Assembly: GCF_001422725.1 (NCBI RefSeq)
Contig: NZ_LMMA01000037.1
Location: forward strand, 1-64,000
Reading direction: 5' to 3'
From: Flavobacterium sp. Leaf82
Lineage (GTDB): Bacteria > Bacteroidota > Bacteroidia > Flavobacteriales > Flavobacteriaceae
Length of the DNA: 64,000 bases
Shown: positions 15,517-24,548 of the stretch, one piece after another
Layout: each line of letters opens with the position of its first letter
How positions within the stretch are numbered: position 1 is the first letter of the stretch
Program-made: the position numbers and the translations under genes
The notes under the pieces: model-generated
Database searches by the model: none
Told to the model about the DNA's origin: nothing
What the model saw: the letters and a program-made list of their open reading frames with translations, nothing else

Positions 15517-15553
15517 AAAAAAGTCCCATTCTTATCGAATGGGACTTTTTTAT
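15517..15553. terminator. Bidirectional terminator between GIN gene and trxB
   Basis: AAGTCCCATTC and GAATGGGACTT form a strong stem flanked by A-run and T-run, serving both converging genes. A short CTGAAAACTGAGACTGAG repeat tract lies just beyond at about 15597-15631. Confidence 0.85.
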
Positions 15554-15638
15554 TATCTATTTTCATTTCAACATCCAAAACAAAATCTGAGATTAACTGA
15601 AAACTGAGACTGAGACTGAAAACTGAGACTAAGAATAC

Positions 15639-16586
15639 TTACTCCTGCGCTGCCAAATATCTTTCAGCATCTAATGCAGCCATACATCCTGTTCCTGCAG
15701 CAGTAATTGCCTGACGGTAAACATGATCTGCAGCATCTCCGGCTACAAAAACACCTGGTACATTTGTATTAGATGTTCCCGGAGTATTTATGATATAACC
15801 AGTTTCATCAAGATTAATGTAATTTGCAAAAATATCAGTATTTGGTTTGTGACCAATTGCTACGAAAAATCCTGTTGCAGGAATTTCGATAACTTCACCA
15901 GTAGTTTTGTTAAGCGCTTTAATAGCGTGAACAACTTGGTTATCACCCAAAACTTCAACTGTATCATGGTTCATTAAAATTTCGATATTCTCGGTTTTAC
16001 GAACACGTTCTTCCATAATTTTAGAAGCTCTGAATTTTTCGCTTCTTACCAGCATCGTTACTTTTTTGCAAAGTTTAGACAAGTAATGTGCTTCTTCGCA
16101 AGCAGAATCTCCTGCTCCAACAATTACAACTTCCTGATTACGGTAGAAAAATCCGTCGCAAACAGCACAAGCCGAAACTCCGCCACCCATTTGCAAATAA
16201 TGCTGTTCTGATGGTAATCCTAAATATTTAGCAGATGCTCCTGTAGAAATAATAACAGTTTCACAGTGCAGCTCAATAGCATCGTTAATCCAAACTTTAT
16301 GAATATCTCCTGAAAAATCAACTTTTGTAGCCCATCCGTCACGAATATCAGCTCCAAAACGTTTTGCTTGATCCTGTAACTGAACCATCATTTCTGGTCC
16401 TGTAACTCCATCAACATAACCCGGAAAATTTTCTACTTCGTTTGTTGTAGTCAATTGTCCGCCTGGTTGCATTCCCTGATATAAAACTGGATTCATATTA
16501 GCTCTGGCTGCATAAATAGCCGCAGTATAACCTGCCGGACCAGAACCTATAATTAGGCATTTAATTTTTTCGATTGTATCTGACAT
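15639..16586 (-). CDS. trxB: Thioredoxin-disulfide reductase
   Basis: A 315-residue cytoplasmic flavoenzyme that reduces oxidised thioredoxin with NADPH. Seen: the FAD-binding GSGPAGYTAAIYAARA at the N-terminus, the redox-active pair in SACAVCDGFF (about 135-144), the NADPH-binding VVIVGAGDSACEEA, and the second FAD motif GVFVAGDAADHVYRQAITAAGTGCMAA near the C-terminus. Length and motifs match bacterial TrxB. It is monocistronic, with a shared terminator downstream and a minus-strand box (TACATTTG) 23 bases upstream. Confidence 0.97.
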   Translation of the reverse strand: MSDTIEKIKCLIIGSGPAGYTAAIYAARANMNPVLYQGMQPGGQLTTTNEVENFPGYVDGVTGPEMMVQLQDQAKRFGADIRDGWATKVDFSGDIHKVWINDAIELHCETVIISTGASAKYLGLPSEQHYLQMGGGVSACAVCDGFFYRNQEVVIVGAGDSACEEAHYLSKLCKKVTMLVRSEKFRASKIMEERVRKTENIEILMNHDTVEVLGDNQVVHAIKALNKTTGEVIEIPATGFFVAIGHKPNTDIFANYINLDETGYIINTPGTSNTNVPGVFVAGDAADHVYRQAITAAGTGCMAALDAERYLAAQE

Positions 16587-16609
16587 AATATCTATAGTTT
16601 TAAGTGATG

Positions 16610-16617
16610 CAAATGTA
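16610..16617 (-). promoter_or_regulatory. Candidate -7 box of trxB
   Basis: The minus strand reads TACATTTG, matching the Bacteroidota -7 consensus, 23 bases from the trxB ATG. Confidence 0.5.
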
Positions 16618-16720
16618 AACTTTATTATAAAAATTTACCATGAAATCAAATCCTAAATAACTATCTCAAAATAAGTTTTATTTATTTTGAGATTTTTCTT
16701 TTCTAAAACAAATTTATTAC

Positions 16721-16728
16721 TATATTTG
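16721..16728 (+). promoter_or_regulatory. Candidate -7 box of tRNA-Pro
   Basis: TATATTTG matches the Bacteroidota -7 consensus and ends 34 bases before the first base of the tRNA. Confidence 0.55.
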
Positions 16729-16762
16729 CATCCGCTTACGGGCAGTACAACAAATACATCTT

Positions 16763-16837
16763 CGGGGTGTAGCGTAGCCCGGTTATCGCGCCTGCTTTGG
16801 GAGCAGGAGGCCGCAGGTTCGAATCCTGCCACCCCGA
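16763..16837 (+). tRNA. tRNA-Pro (anticodon TGG)
   Basis: A 75-base cloverleaf. The acceptor arms CGGGGTG and CACCCCG pair. The anticodon stem CCTGC/GCAGG encloses TTTGGGA with anticodon TGG. The T arm reads GCAGGTTCGAATCCTGC. The discriminator base is A, and CCA is not encoded. A strong terminator follows three bases later, so the tRNA is transcribed alone. Confidence 0.97.
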
Positions 16838-16840
16838 CAA

Positions 16841-16875
16841 AAAAGTCTTTTCAGAAATGAAAAGACTTTTTTTTT
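16841..16875 (+). terminator. Rho-independent terminator of tRNA-Pro
   Basis: AAAAGTCTTTTC and GAAAAGACTTTT form a perfect 12-base stem with loop AGAAAT, followed by TTTTT. Confidence 0.9.
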
Positions 16876-17149
16876 GCTTTATAATTAATCTTCAGCAGAT
16901 TAAAATCTGCCGCTACAAAATAAATCATTCCTCCGTAATTTTATAAAGAGTGTCGCTTTTTTAAACAGAAAACTCACAAATCAAAATCAACAACATTATC
17001 AATTACTTTCAACATTAAAAGTGTATGAAAAATTGTATTTTTGTTTTATACACATGATTAAAGCAGTTTATTATTGCATTCCTTTTATTGGTATCGTAAA
17101 GTAATGAGTATGTATTTTACCATTTCCTTAATTTATTATTTCTAATTAT

Positions 17150-17157
17150 TATCTTTG
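17150..17157 (+). promoter_or_regulatory. Promoter -7 box, only 4 bases from the ATG
   Basis: TATCTTTG matches the Bacteroidota -7 consensus, and just four bases separate it from the ATG at 17162. Transcription would start at or next to the start codon, suggesting a leaderless mRNA. Confidence 0.5.
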
Positions 17158-17161
17158 AGCT

Positions 17162-17587
17162 ATGAGCACATTAACAAAACCAAGTCATATAGGACGCAAG
17201 ATTAGCCGTATTCGTGAACTTAAAGACATGAAACAAGAAGCTTTGGCGCAAGCTCTCGGGATAAGCCAGCAAACAATATCTGCCATTGAAAACAGCGAAA
17301 CAATAGATGACGAAAAACTCGCAGATGTTGCTAAAGCACTTGGTGTGACTGTAGAAGCTATAAAAAATTTCTCAGAAGAAAACATGATTAACTATTTTAA
17401 TACTTTTACTGATAATGATTTCAGTAATAGTCAGGGCGCTAATTTTGGAAATCTTAATGCATGTACCTTTAATCCGTTTGATAAATTGGTAGAAGCTCAC
17501 GAAGAAATCAAAACGCTTTACGAACGTTTATTGCAAGCCGAAAAAGATAAAAACGAATATCTGGAAAATTTATTAAAGACGAAATAA
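17162..17587 (+). CDS. XRE-family helix-turn-helix regulator with C-terminal coiled coil
   Basis: A 141-residue protein. The helix-turn-helix of the Cro/XRE type spans about 11-65: IGRKISRIRELKDMKQEALA, QALGISQQTISAIENSE, then LADVAKALGVTVEAIKNF. A middle part rich in Asn and Phe follows, and the C-terminus (KLVEAHEEIKTLYERLLQAEKDKNEYLENLL) is a leucine-rich coiled coil suited to dimerisation. This type is widespread and often multi-copy in Bacteroidota. It is a single-gene unit with terminator and a very close promoter box. The target genes are unknown. Confidence 0.9.
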   Translation: MSTLTKPSHIGRKISRIRELKDMKQEALAQALGISQQTISAIENSETIDDEKLADVAKALGVTVEAIKNFSEENMINYFNTFTDNDFSNSQGANFGNLNACTFNPFDKLVEAHEEIKTLYERLLQAEKDKNEYLENLLKTK

Positions 17588-17612
17588 TCTTTATAAAACA
17601 TATAATTAAGAC

Positions 17613-17642
17613 AAAGAGGTTCATAAGAGCCTCTTTTTTTTG
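17613..17642 (+). terminator. Rho-independent terminator of the XRE gene
   Basis: AAAGAGG and CCTCTTT form the stem around TTCATAAGAG, followed by a T-run. Confidence 0.85.
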
Positions 17643-17784
17643 GTTAAATGTTTAAAAATTATTCGATGATTTTAGAACTTGAATAAAATAAAAAATGTCT
17701 TTTTATACAATAAATATAACTTTTATGATCTGTCAATTTTCTTGTGATTAGCTCTCTTTGTGCAAAATTCAGAAAATTACAGAA

Positions 17785-18186
17785 ATGAAAATCTTATTAT
17801 TACACCTTTTTTTTGCTATCTCATTGACAACTATTGCACAAGAAAATTTATCCTTAAATCAAAACACTGAAACAGAGAAGTTAACATTGTATAAAGAAAA
17901 AGCGCACGCCTCTTATTATCACGATAAGTTTAACGGAAGAAAAACAGCAAGCGGCGCAAGGTTCGACAACTCAAAACTAACTGCTGCCCATAAAAAACTC
18001 CCTTTTGGCACACAGCTAAAAATTACAAACGAAGCAAACCAAAAATTTATAATTGTAAAAATCACAGACAGAGGTCCTTTTATAAACGGACGAGAAATCG
18101 ATTTGTCTAAAAAAGCTTTTATGGATATTACTTCAAATAAAAAAAGCGGAGGAATTATTGTAAAAATTGAGATTATAGAAAAATAA
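17785..18186 (+). CDS. RlpA-like double-psi beta-barrel protein
   Basis: A 133-residue exported protein from the ATG at 17785; an upstream in-frame TTG would add nine residues before the signal peptide. MKILLLHLFFAISLTTIAQ is the signal peptide. The remainder is the RlpA/DPBB domain: ASYYHDKFNGRKTASGARFD, AAHKKLPFGTQLKITN, then VKITDRGPFINGREIDLS, with the conserved Asp of TDRGPF and the His of AAHK. RlpA proteins are septal lytic transglycosylases or their structural relatives. This short form has only the barrel and no SPOR domain, so septal targeting would need another factor. Confidence 0.9.
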   Translation: MKILLLHLFFAISLTTIAQENLSLNQNTETEKLTLYKEKAHASYYHDKFNGRKTASGARFDNSKLTAAHKKLPFGTQLKITNEANQKFIIVKITDRGPFINGREIDLSKKAFMDITSNKKSGGIIVKIEIIEK

Positions 18187-18295
18187 AATCATTCTATTTA
18201 ATTAATCATGAATACCGTTAATTCTTTTTACGTAAAAAAACTCACCATGTTAAAATGTTGTTATATTTACAAATCATAATATTACACTTATCTCT

Positions 18296-20818
18296 ATGGA
18301 AAGTTTTCTTATAGTTGCATTATTTTGTTTCCTTATATATATTCTTAATACCATAAAAGGTCGTTTTGATCACCTTGAAAACGATATCCAGAAACTCAGC
18401 AAAAAACTAGATCTCCTTAAAACAGCCGAAAAAGTTGTCGAAAATAGTTCTGCTGTTCCAATTCCTGTCCTTAAAAAAGAAGAATTCAAGATCGAGCCTG
18501 AACAAGCTAATCAAAACACGTTTGAAGTTGTTAAGCCAGAAGTTACAGAACAAAAAATTACTGACGAGCAATTAGAAAAAATCGCATTATCTGCCAATAT
18601 TGACAATTCGCCTAAACCTCTTGAACCTAACGTTCCTGAATCCAAACCAATCCCGAAACCAATAATTCCTGCTGAACCAGAAAAATCATTCTGGGAAAAT
18701 TTCAAAGAGAAAAATCCGGATCTGGAAAAATTCATTGGCGAAAACCTTATCAATAAAATTGGTGTACTAATTCTGGTTTTAGGAATTAGTTATTTTGTAA
18801 AATATGCCATAGACAAAGACTGGATCAACGAACCTGCGCGTGTTGGAATTGGCGTTTTATGTGGCGTTCTGGTTATGGCAATTGCGCACAAATTACGTAA
18901 AAACTATGCCGCTTTCAGTTCTGTAATTGTAGCCGGAGCGATTGCCATTTTCTATTTCACGATTGGGATTGCATTTCATGATTATCACTTATTCAATCAA
19001 ACCGTAGCTTTTAGTATAATGGTTATTATTACGGCATTTAGTGCTTTAATATCTTTATCATACGATCGCGTCGAGTTAGCGGTTCTCTCTTTAATTGGCG
19101 GATTTGCAGTGCCTTTTATGGTTAGCACCGGCGAAGGAAATTATGTGGTTCTTTTTACCTATATTATTATTTTGAACATTGGGATTTTAGCGATCGCCTA
19201 TTACAAAAAATGGAATCTGGTTAACATTCTATCCTACATATTTACCATATTATTATACGCCGCTTGGTTATCCAGAGACTTAAGATCAGACCAACCTCAT
19301 TATCTTGGAGCCTTGATCTTTGGTTTTATTTTCTATTTCATTTTTATATTAATGAATATTGTAAATAACATAAGATCTAAAGGAGATTTCTCTAAAACGC
19401 AGCTCACTATTTTAGCCAGCAATACGTTTTTATTCTATGGCGCCGGAATGGCAATTTTAACCCATTATCATCCGGAACTAAAAGGTTTATTTACTACGAT
19501 TCTTGCCTTTTTAAATTTAATTTATGCTTGGTTTTTATATAAAAAATTCGACATAGACCAGAAAGCGGCTTATTTACTTATTGGGTTAACGCTGACTTTT
19601 ATAACATTAGCAATTCCTATTCAGTTTGAGGGCAACTATATTACCTTGTTTTGGGCAGCCGAAGCCGTTTTATTATTATGGCTTTCTCAAAAATCCAAGA
19701 TTAGCAGTTATAGAGTTGGCTCTGTAATCGTTCATATTTTAATGCTCTTTAGCTTGATGATGGACTGGAATAAATACTATAATGGCAATGAACCTTTGAA
19801 TATTATCATTAATCCTATATTTATAACAGGAGTTTTTGCCGTAAGTTCTTTGTTTGCAATTTGGTATTTACTAAAAGACCAAATCGAAGATTCTACAGTT
19901 GTCGATTTTATTATTAACCCGGAAAAACACAAACGAATCGCTTTAGAAATTGGCGTCGTCCTAACCTATTTAACCGGCTTATTCGAGGTTATTTATCAGT
20001 CCAATCATTATATCGAAAATCTATACAGTTCTATAACGTTACCTATTTTATATCATTTATTATTCTCGGCTTTGTTTTCTTCGTATTTAATAAAACGAAA
20101 AACAGAAGCCGGATATCAGGGTGCTTTATTACTGGCGATTGCAAATATTGTATTGTTTGCATTCTGGTTCTCTAATTATCCTTTCCTGGAACACAAAGAC
20201 ATTATAAGTTCCGGAACCGGCAAATCAATTGCTTTTTACCTTCATTATATCTCCTTGATTATTACAATTTATTTTGGATATCAATTGTTTCAGATCTATA
20301 AAAAAGTTGATTTCTCTTTTTTCAAAAGCAAATATTTTATGTGGGTTGCAGCATTTTTTGTAATCTATATTGCCAGTTCAGAAGTTTTGCTTCATGGACT
20401 TGTGGCAATGAATTCTACAGTAACACTTCATGACGTGCAAACAAATGCGTTGTATGAAAGTTATAAATCTGATTTACCCTTTTTATATAAAAACACAGCA
20501 AGCGAAAGTATTAGTCTGGCAACAACCAAAATCATCAAAACCGGATTGCCAATTCTATGGGGAATTTTAGCTTTTGTGTTTTTGATAATCGGAATAAAAA
20601 AACAACTCAAATCATTACGAATAATTGCTTTATCCTTGCTTGGTTTAACGATTTTGAAATTATTTTTATACGACATCAGCAACATTTCTGAAACCGGAAA
20701 AATCATATCTTTTATCCTTTTAGGAATCTTAATTTTGATTATCTCTTTTGTATATCAAAAAATCAAAGTACTAGTTATTGACGAAAACAAGCCTGAAGAA
20801 CCAAATGAAACTAAATAA
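18296..20818 (+). CDS. DUF2339 multi-pass membrane protein
   Basis: An 840-residue inner-membrane protein. An N-terminal helix (1-20) and a charged, partly coiled-coil region with Pro-rich stretches (about 20-140) lead into the DUF2339 marker ENLINKIGVLILVLGISYFVKYAIDKDWI (about 148-176). Some twenty hydrophobic segments then run to the C-terminus. The function of the family is unknown. Its stop codon overlaps the start of the DUF3999 gene by 14 bases, a pairing repeatedly seen for these two families, so they probably form one complex (inference). Confidence 0.9.
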   Translation: MESFLIVALFCFLIYILNTIKGRFDHLENDIQKLSKKLDLLKTAEKVVENSSAVPIPVLKKEEFKIEPEQANQNTFEVVKPEVTEQKITDEQLEKIALSANIDNSPKPLEPNVPESKPIPKPIIPAEPEKSFWENFKEKNPDLEKFIGENLINKIGVLILVLGISYFVKYAIDKDWINEPARVGIGVLCGVLVMAIAHKLRKNYAAFSSVIVAGAIAIFYFTIGIAFHDYHLFNQTVAFSIMVIITAFSALISLSYDRVELAVLSLIGGFAVPFMVSTGEGNYVVLFTYIIILNIGILAIAYYKKWNLVNILSYIFTILLYAAWLSRDLRSDQPHYLGALIFGFIFYFIFILMNIVNNIRSKGDFSKTQLTILASNTFLFYGAGMAILTHYHPELKGLFTTILAFLNLIYAWFLYKKFDIDQKAAYLLIGLTLTFITLAIPIQFEGNYITLFWAAEAVLLLWLSQKSKISSYRVGSVIVHILMLFSLMMDWNKYYNGNEPLNIIINPIFITGVFAVSSLFAIWYLLKDQIEDSTVVDFIINPEKHKRIALEIGVVLTYLTGLFEVIYQSNHYIENLYSSITLPILYHLLFSALFSSYLIKRKTEAGYQGALLLAIANIVLFAFWFSNYPFLEHKDIISSGTGKSIAFYLHYISLIITIYFGYQLFQIYKKVDFSFFKSKYFMWVAAFFVIYIASSEVLLHGLVAMNSTVTLHDVQTNALYESYKSDLPFLYKNTASESISLATTKIIKTGLPILWGILAFVFLIIGIKKQLKSLRIIALSLLGLTILKLFLYDISNISETGKIISFILLGILILIISFVYQKIKVLVIDENKPEEPNETK

Positions 20819-22031
20819 ATTTATAGCCTTACTTTTTATTACAAACCTTTCGTTTAGTCAATATCAAACGACCGGAAAAATAAAACCAGTTTCGCAAAAC
20901 GGATTGCATGAAATTGTTTTATCGCCAGAAATCAGGTCTTACTCCAAACAAGATCTAAGCGATATTAGAATATTTGATGCTAAAGGAAATGAGATCCCGT
21001 ATTTTATTCAAAGCAACAACACCGTTACTTCAGATACTTTTGAAGAATATACTATTGTTTCAAAAACGGTTTCTCCTAAAAAAAGTACCTCGGTTATTAT
21101 TGCAATTCCGCCTAATAAACAAAATAATCAGCTTTCGCTTTTTATTGCAAATTCTGATGTAGAAAAAAAATATTCTGTTTCAGGAAGTGACGACCAGAAA
21201 GAATGGTTTGGCATATCAGATTCGCAAACCCTTTATAATCTAAATAGTGTATCAGAAACAAGTGTTGTAAAAACGATTTCTTATCCGTTAAGTACTTATC
21301 ATTATCTAAAAATTGATTTTGATGATCGAAAAACACTTTCAGTTAATATCCTAAAAGTGGGAAATTTTAGTACCCAATCGCAAAAAAGCATTTTACAGGA
21401 AATTACGCCAAAGAAAACGGATATAAAAGAAAACGCATCACAAAAAGAAACTCAGATTCATGTTCTTTTTGATGCGCCGCAAGTTATTAATCAAATAACA
21501 TTCGAAATTTCTAAACCTACTTATTATAAACGTACCGCAATTCTCTACAAGAAAATAACACGCGAAACAAGAAGAAAATCTCAGATTGTCGATGAAGAAA
21601 TTTTTTCTTTTGAATTAAGTTCTGCTGCAAAAAACACCTTTACTTTTCCTGAAATATTCGAAAAGGAATTCTTTATAAAAATTGAAAATCACGACAATCA
21701 GCCTTTACAAATTTCGAAAATAAAATACGCGCAAAAACCAGTTTCTATCGTTGCTGATCTTAATACCGATGAAAACTATATTATAAAAACAGGAAATAAA
21801 AATTTGGCAGAACCAGAATACGACCTTTCGAATTTTAGAAGTAACATTGCTGCTAATTTGCCGCAAACATCTTTATACGATATTCAGCAAAAAACTACGG
21901 TAAAAAGTCAAACCGCAAGTAAATCTTTCTGGCAGCAATCCTGGTTTATGTGGATTTGTATCGCATTGGGCGGAATTACTATTTTATTTTTTACCACCAG
22001 TTTAGTAAAAGATTTAAAAAGAAAGAATTAA
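20805..22031 (+). CDS. DUF3999 domain-containing protein
   Basis: A 408-residue protein from the ATG at 20805, inside the end of the DUF2339 gene; an in-frame TTG 27 bases upstream is less likely because it precedes the signal peptide MKLNKFIALLFITNLSFSQ. A large beta-rich periplasmic part (LSPEIRSYSKQDLSDIRIFDAKG near 35) is followed by one C-terminal membrane helix (WFMWICIALGGITILFF) and a basic tail, so it is anchored in the inner membrane. DUF3999 proteins have no known function and occur beside DUF2339 proteins, as here. Confidence 0.85.
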   Translation: MKLNKFIALLFITNLSFSQYQTTGKIKPVSQNGLHEIVLSPEIRSYSKQDLSDIRIFDAKGNEIPYFIQSNNTVTSDTFEEYTIVSKTVSPKKSTSVIIAIPPNKQNNQLSLFIANSDVEKKYSVSGSDDQKEWFGISDSQTLYNLNSVSETSVVKTISYPLSTYHYLKIDFDDRKTLSVNILKVGNFSTQSQKSILQEITPKKTDIKENASQKETQIHVLFDAPQVINQITFEISKPTYYKRTAILYKKITRETRRKSQIVDEEIFSFELSSAAKNTFTFPEIFEKEFFIKIENHDNQPLQISKIKYAQKPVSIVADLNTDENYIIKTGNKNLAEPEYDLSNFRSNIAANLPQTSLYDIQQKTTVKSQTASKSFWQQSWFMWICIALGGITILFFTTSLVKDLKRKN

Positions 22032-22275
22032 AATAAAAACCAGATTTAGGGTTTAAATACTTTTTTAAGATTCAAACTGCAGATTTGTTGTTTTTGCACT
22101 AAAAAGAAGAATAAATTAGAGGGAATTTTCGTCACTATTTTTGATTCCGGCAGAAATTAAATTCCTCAAAACACGCACCATACAACGATTAATCGAAGTT
22201 TCTTAAATGTTAACAAAATAGATTTTCAGAAACCATAAATAATTGTATTTTTACGGTTCAAAATTCAGAAAATAA

Positions 22276-23043
22276 ATGGGCAAAATCATTGCGATTGCTA
22301 ATCAAAAAGGAGGCGTTGGAAAGACTACTACATCTGTAAATCTTGCGGCCTCATTGGGTGTTTTAGAAAAAAAAGTATTATTGATTGATGCTGATCCTCA
22401 AGCAAATGCCACATCTGGCCTTGGGATCGATGTAGAATCTGTTGAGATTGGTACCTACCAAATACTTGAACACAGCCACACCCCTAAAGAAACCATTATT
22501 AAATGTTCAGCTGTAAATGTTGATGTGATTCCTGCGCACATTGATCTTGTTGCCATCGAAATCGAATTGGTTGATAAAGAAAACAGAGAATACATGCTTA
22601 AAAAAGCATTAGAAAGTGTAAAAGACGAGTATGATTATATCATTATCGACTGTGCACCTTCATTAGGTTTACTAACTCTGAATGCTTTAACAGCAGCTGA
22701 TTCAGTAGTTATTCCTATTCAATGTGAATATTTTGCACTTGAAGGATTAGGAAAATTATTGAATACCATAAAAAGTATTCAAAAAATACACAACCCGGAT
22801 CTTGATATCGAAGGATTGTTACTAACCATGTACGATTCGAGATTACGTTTATCAAATCAGGTTGTCGAAGAGGTTCAAAAACACTTTAACGATATGGTTT
22901 TTGATACCGTTATTCAGCGAAATGTAAAATTAAGCGAAGCTCCAAGTTTTGGTGAAAGCATCATTAATTATGACGCAACAAGCAAAGGAGCAGTTAATTA
23001 CATTCATTTAGCTCAAGAAATTATAAAGAAAAACAGCAAATAG
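22276..23043 (+). CDS. parA: Chromosome-partitioning ATPase ParA/Soj
   Basis: A 255-residue cytoplasmic ATPase. It opens with the deviant Walker A motif KGGVGKTTTSVNLAASL (residues 11-27), followed by the Walker A' region VLLIDADPQANAT, Walker B (YDYIIIDCAPSLGLLT) and the C-terminal LSEAPSFGESI typical of Soj. It drives segregation of the chromosomal origin with ParB. The parB gene follows after 5 bases in the usual order, and DUF5683 and dapB follow in the common flavobacterial arrangement. I saw no parS-like palindrome in the window. Confidence 0.97.
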   Translation: MGKIIAIANQKGGVGKTTTSVNLAASLGVLEKKVLLIDADPQANATSGLGIDVESVEIGTYQILEHSHTPKETIIKCSAVNVDVIPAHIDLVAIEIELVDKENREYMLKKALESVKDEYDYIIIDCAPSLGLLTLNALTAADSVVIPIQCEYFALEGLGKLLNTIKSIQKIHNPDLDIEGLLLTMYDSRLRLSNQVVEEVQKHFNDMVFDTVIQRNVKLSEAPSFGESIINYDATSKGAVNYIHLAQEIIKKNSK

Positions 23044-23048
23044 TTTTT

Positions 23049-23957
23049 ATGACAAAAGCAATTAAAAAACAAGCCTTAGGAAGAGGATTATCAGCATTAT
23101 TAAAAGATCCGGAAAACGACATTACATCAGTAGAAGACAAAAATGCTGACAAGGTTGTTGGAAACATTATTGAGCTTGAAATAAGTGCTATAGAAATAAA
23201 TCCGTTTCAGCCTAGAAGCAATTTTAATGAAGAATCGTTACGCGAATTAGCCACTTCTATTAAAGAACTTGGTGTGATTCAACCTATTACTGTTCGAAAA
23301 TTAGACTTCAATAAATACCAGTTAATTTCTGGAGAGCGTCGTTTACGTGCTTCCACTTTAGTTGGTCTTACACATGTTCCTGCATACATTCGTATTGCCA
23401 ATGACAACGAATCATTGGTTATGGCTTTGGTAGAGAACATTCAGCGTCATGACTTAGACCCAATTGAGATCGCACTTTCGTACCAACGTTTAATTGATGA
23501 AATTCAATTGACTCAGGAACAAATGAGCGAGCGCGTTGGTAAAAAACGTTCTACGATTGCCAATTATTTACGTCTTTTAAAACTGGATCCAATTATTCAA
23601 ACTGGTATTCGTGATGGTTTTATCAGCATGGGACATGGTAGAGCAATTATCAATATCGAAGATCTGGACATCCAGACTGATATTTATCAAAAAATTGTTA
23701 GCCAGAATTTATCTGTTCGTGAAACAGAAACTTTGGTTAAAAATTATCACGAAAGTTTAAAACCAAAAGTAGAAGGAAAACCAAAAACGGATTCCGGATT
23801 TGTAATTAGAGAAACACAAAAAAATACTTTCAATGATTACTTTGGTGCAAAAGTTGATGTAAAAGTCGCTGGCAACGGAAAAGGAAAAATCACAATTCCT
23901 TTTAATTCTGAAGCAGACTTTAATCGAATTATAAAATTAATAAACGATAGTGAATAA
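23049..23957 (+). CDS. parB: Chromosome-partitioning protein ParB/Spo0J
   Basis: A 302-residue DNA-binding CTPase partner of ParA. The N-terminal ParB domain includes NPFQPRSNFNEESLRELATSI, GERRLRAS and ALVENIQRHDLDPIE. The helix-turn-helix (QMSERVGKKRSTIANYLRLL) is central. The C-terminus is a dimerisation segment (GKGKITIPFNSEADFNRIIKL). It spreads from parS sites and loads condensin in known systems. Its last codons overlap the GTG start of the next gene by 8 bases. Confidence 0.97.
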   Translation: MTKAIKKQALGRGLSALLKDPENDITSVEDKNADKVVGNIIELEISAIEINPFQPRSNFNEESLRELATSIKELGVIQPITVRKLDFNKYQLISGERRLRASTLVGLTHVPAYIRIANDNESLVMALVENIQRHDLDPIEIALSYQRLIDEIQLTQEQMSERVGKKRSTIANYLRLLKLDPIIQTGIRDGFISMGHGRAIINIEDLDIQTDIYQKIVSQNLSVRETETLVKNYHESLKPKVEGKPKTDSGFVIRETQKNTFNDYFGAKVDVKVAGNGKGKITIPFNSEADFNRIIKLINDSE

Positions 23958-24510
23958 GATTGTCCCCATAACTCTATTGTTCTTTCTTACAGGAACCGTT
24001 TCTATTTTTGCCCAGGTAAAAAAAGACACGGTTTTGATTGTTAAAGACACTAGCCAGTTACAAGAAATAGACCCGCTTACTCCGGCAAAAGCAGCTTTTT
24101 ACTCGGCAATTTTACCCGGTTTAGGTCAGGCATACAATAAAAAATACTGGAAAATACCTTTGGTTTACGGAGCAATTGGTACAAGTTTATATTTCTATAT
24201 TGACAATAATAACAAATACCGCGATTATCGTAATGCCTACAAACGAAGACTTGAAGGCTACAATGACGATGATTATCAGTTTCTTGACGAAAGCAGACTT
24301 GTTGCCGGACAGAAATTTTACCAGCGAAACAGAGATTTATCAGCATTATTTGTTGTCGGTTTTTATGTTTTAAACATTATCGATGCCAATATTGATGCCG
24401 CTTTAATTCAGTTTAACGTAAGCGAAAGATTATCAATGCGTCCGGAAATTTATCCCAACGATGTAACTTTTAGACCAAACGTTGGACTAACTTTTAATTA
24501 CCAATTTTAA
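23950..24510 (+). CDS. DUF5683 domain-containing protein
   Basis: A 186-residue protein starting at GTG 23950, which overlaps the parB end; it is the only start that keeps the signal peptide (IVPITLLFFLTGTVSIFAQ). The DUF5683 core has PAKAAFYSAILPGLGQAYNKKYWKIPLVYG (about 43-72), a GxG-containing hydrophobic hairpin, and a second membrane-like helix (LSALFVVGFYVLNIIDANIDA). The family is found beside parAB in Bacteroidota; its function is unknown. The FNYQF end suggests an envelope location. Confidence 0.88.
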   Translation: MNKIVPITLLFFLTGTVSIFAQVKKDTVLIVKDTSQLQEIDPLTPAKAAFYSAILPGLGQAYNKKYWKIPLVYGAIGTSLYFYIDNNNKYRDYRNAYKRRLEGYNDDDYQFLDESRLVAGQKFYQRNRDLSALFVVGFYVLNIIDANIDAALIQFNVSERLSMRPEIYPNDVTFRPNVGLTFNYQF

Positions 24511-24548
24511 ATAGCTTAGGTTATTTGAATACAAAAAATAAATACAAA

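Noticed and set aside
18208..18279. 23-codon reading frame between the rlpA-like and DUF2339 genes
   Set aside because: Too short, with no promoter spacing or composition to support it.
22032..22275. Possible parS site near parAB
   Set aside because: No GTTTCACGTGAAAC-like palindrome could be found in this gap or elsewhere in the window by eye.
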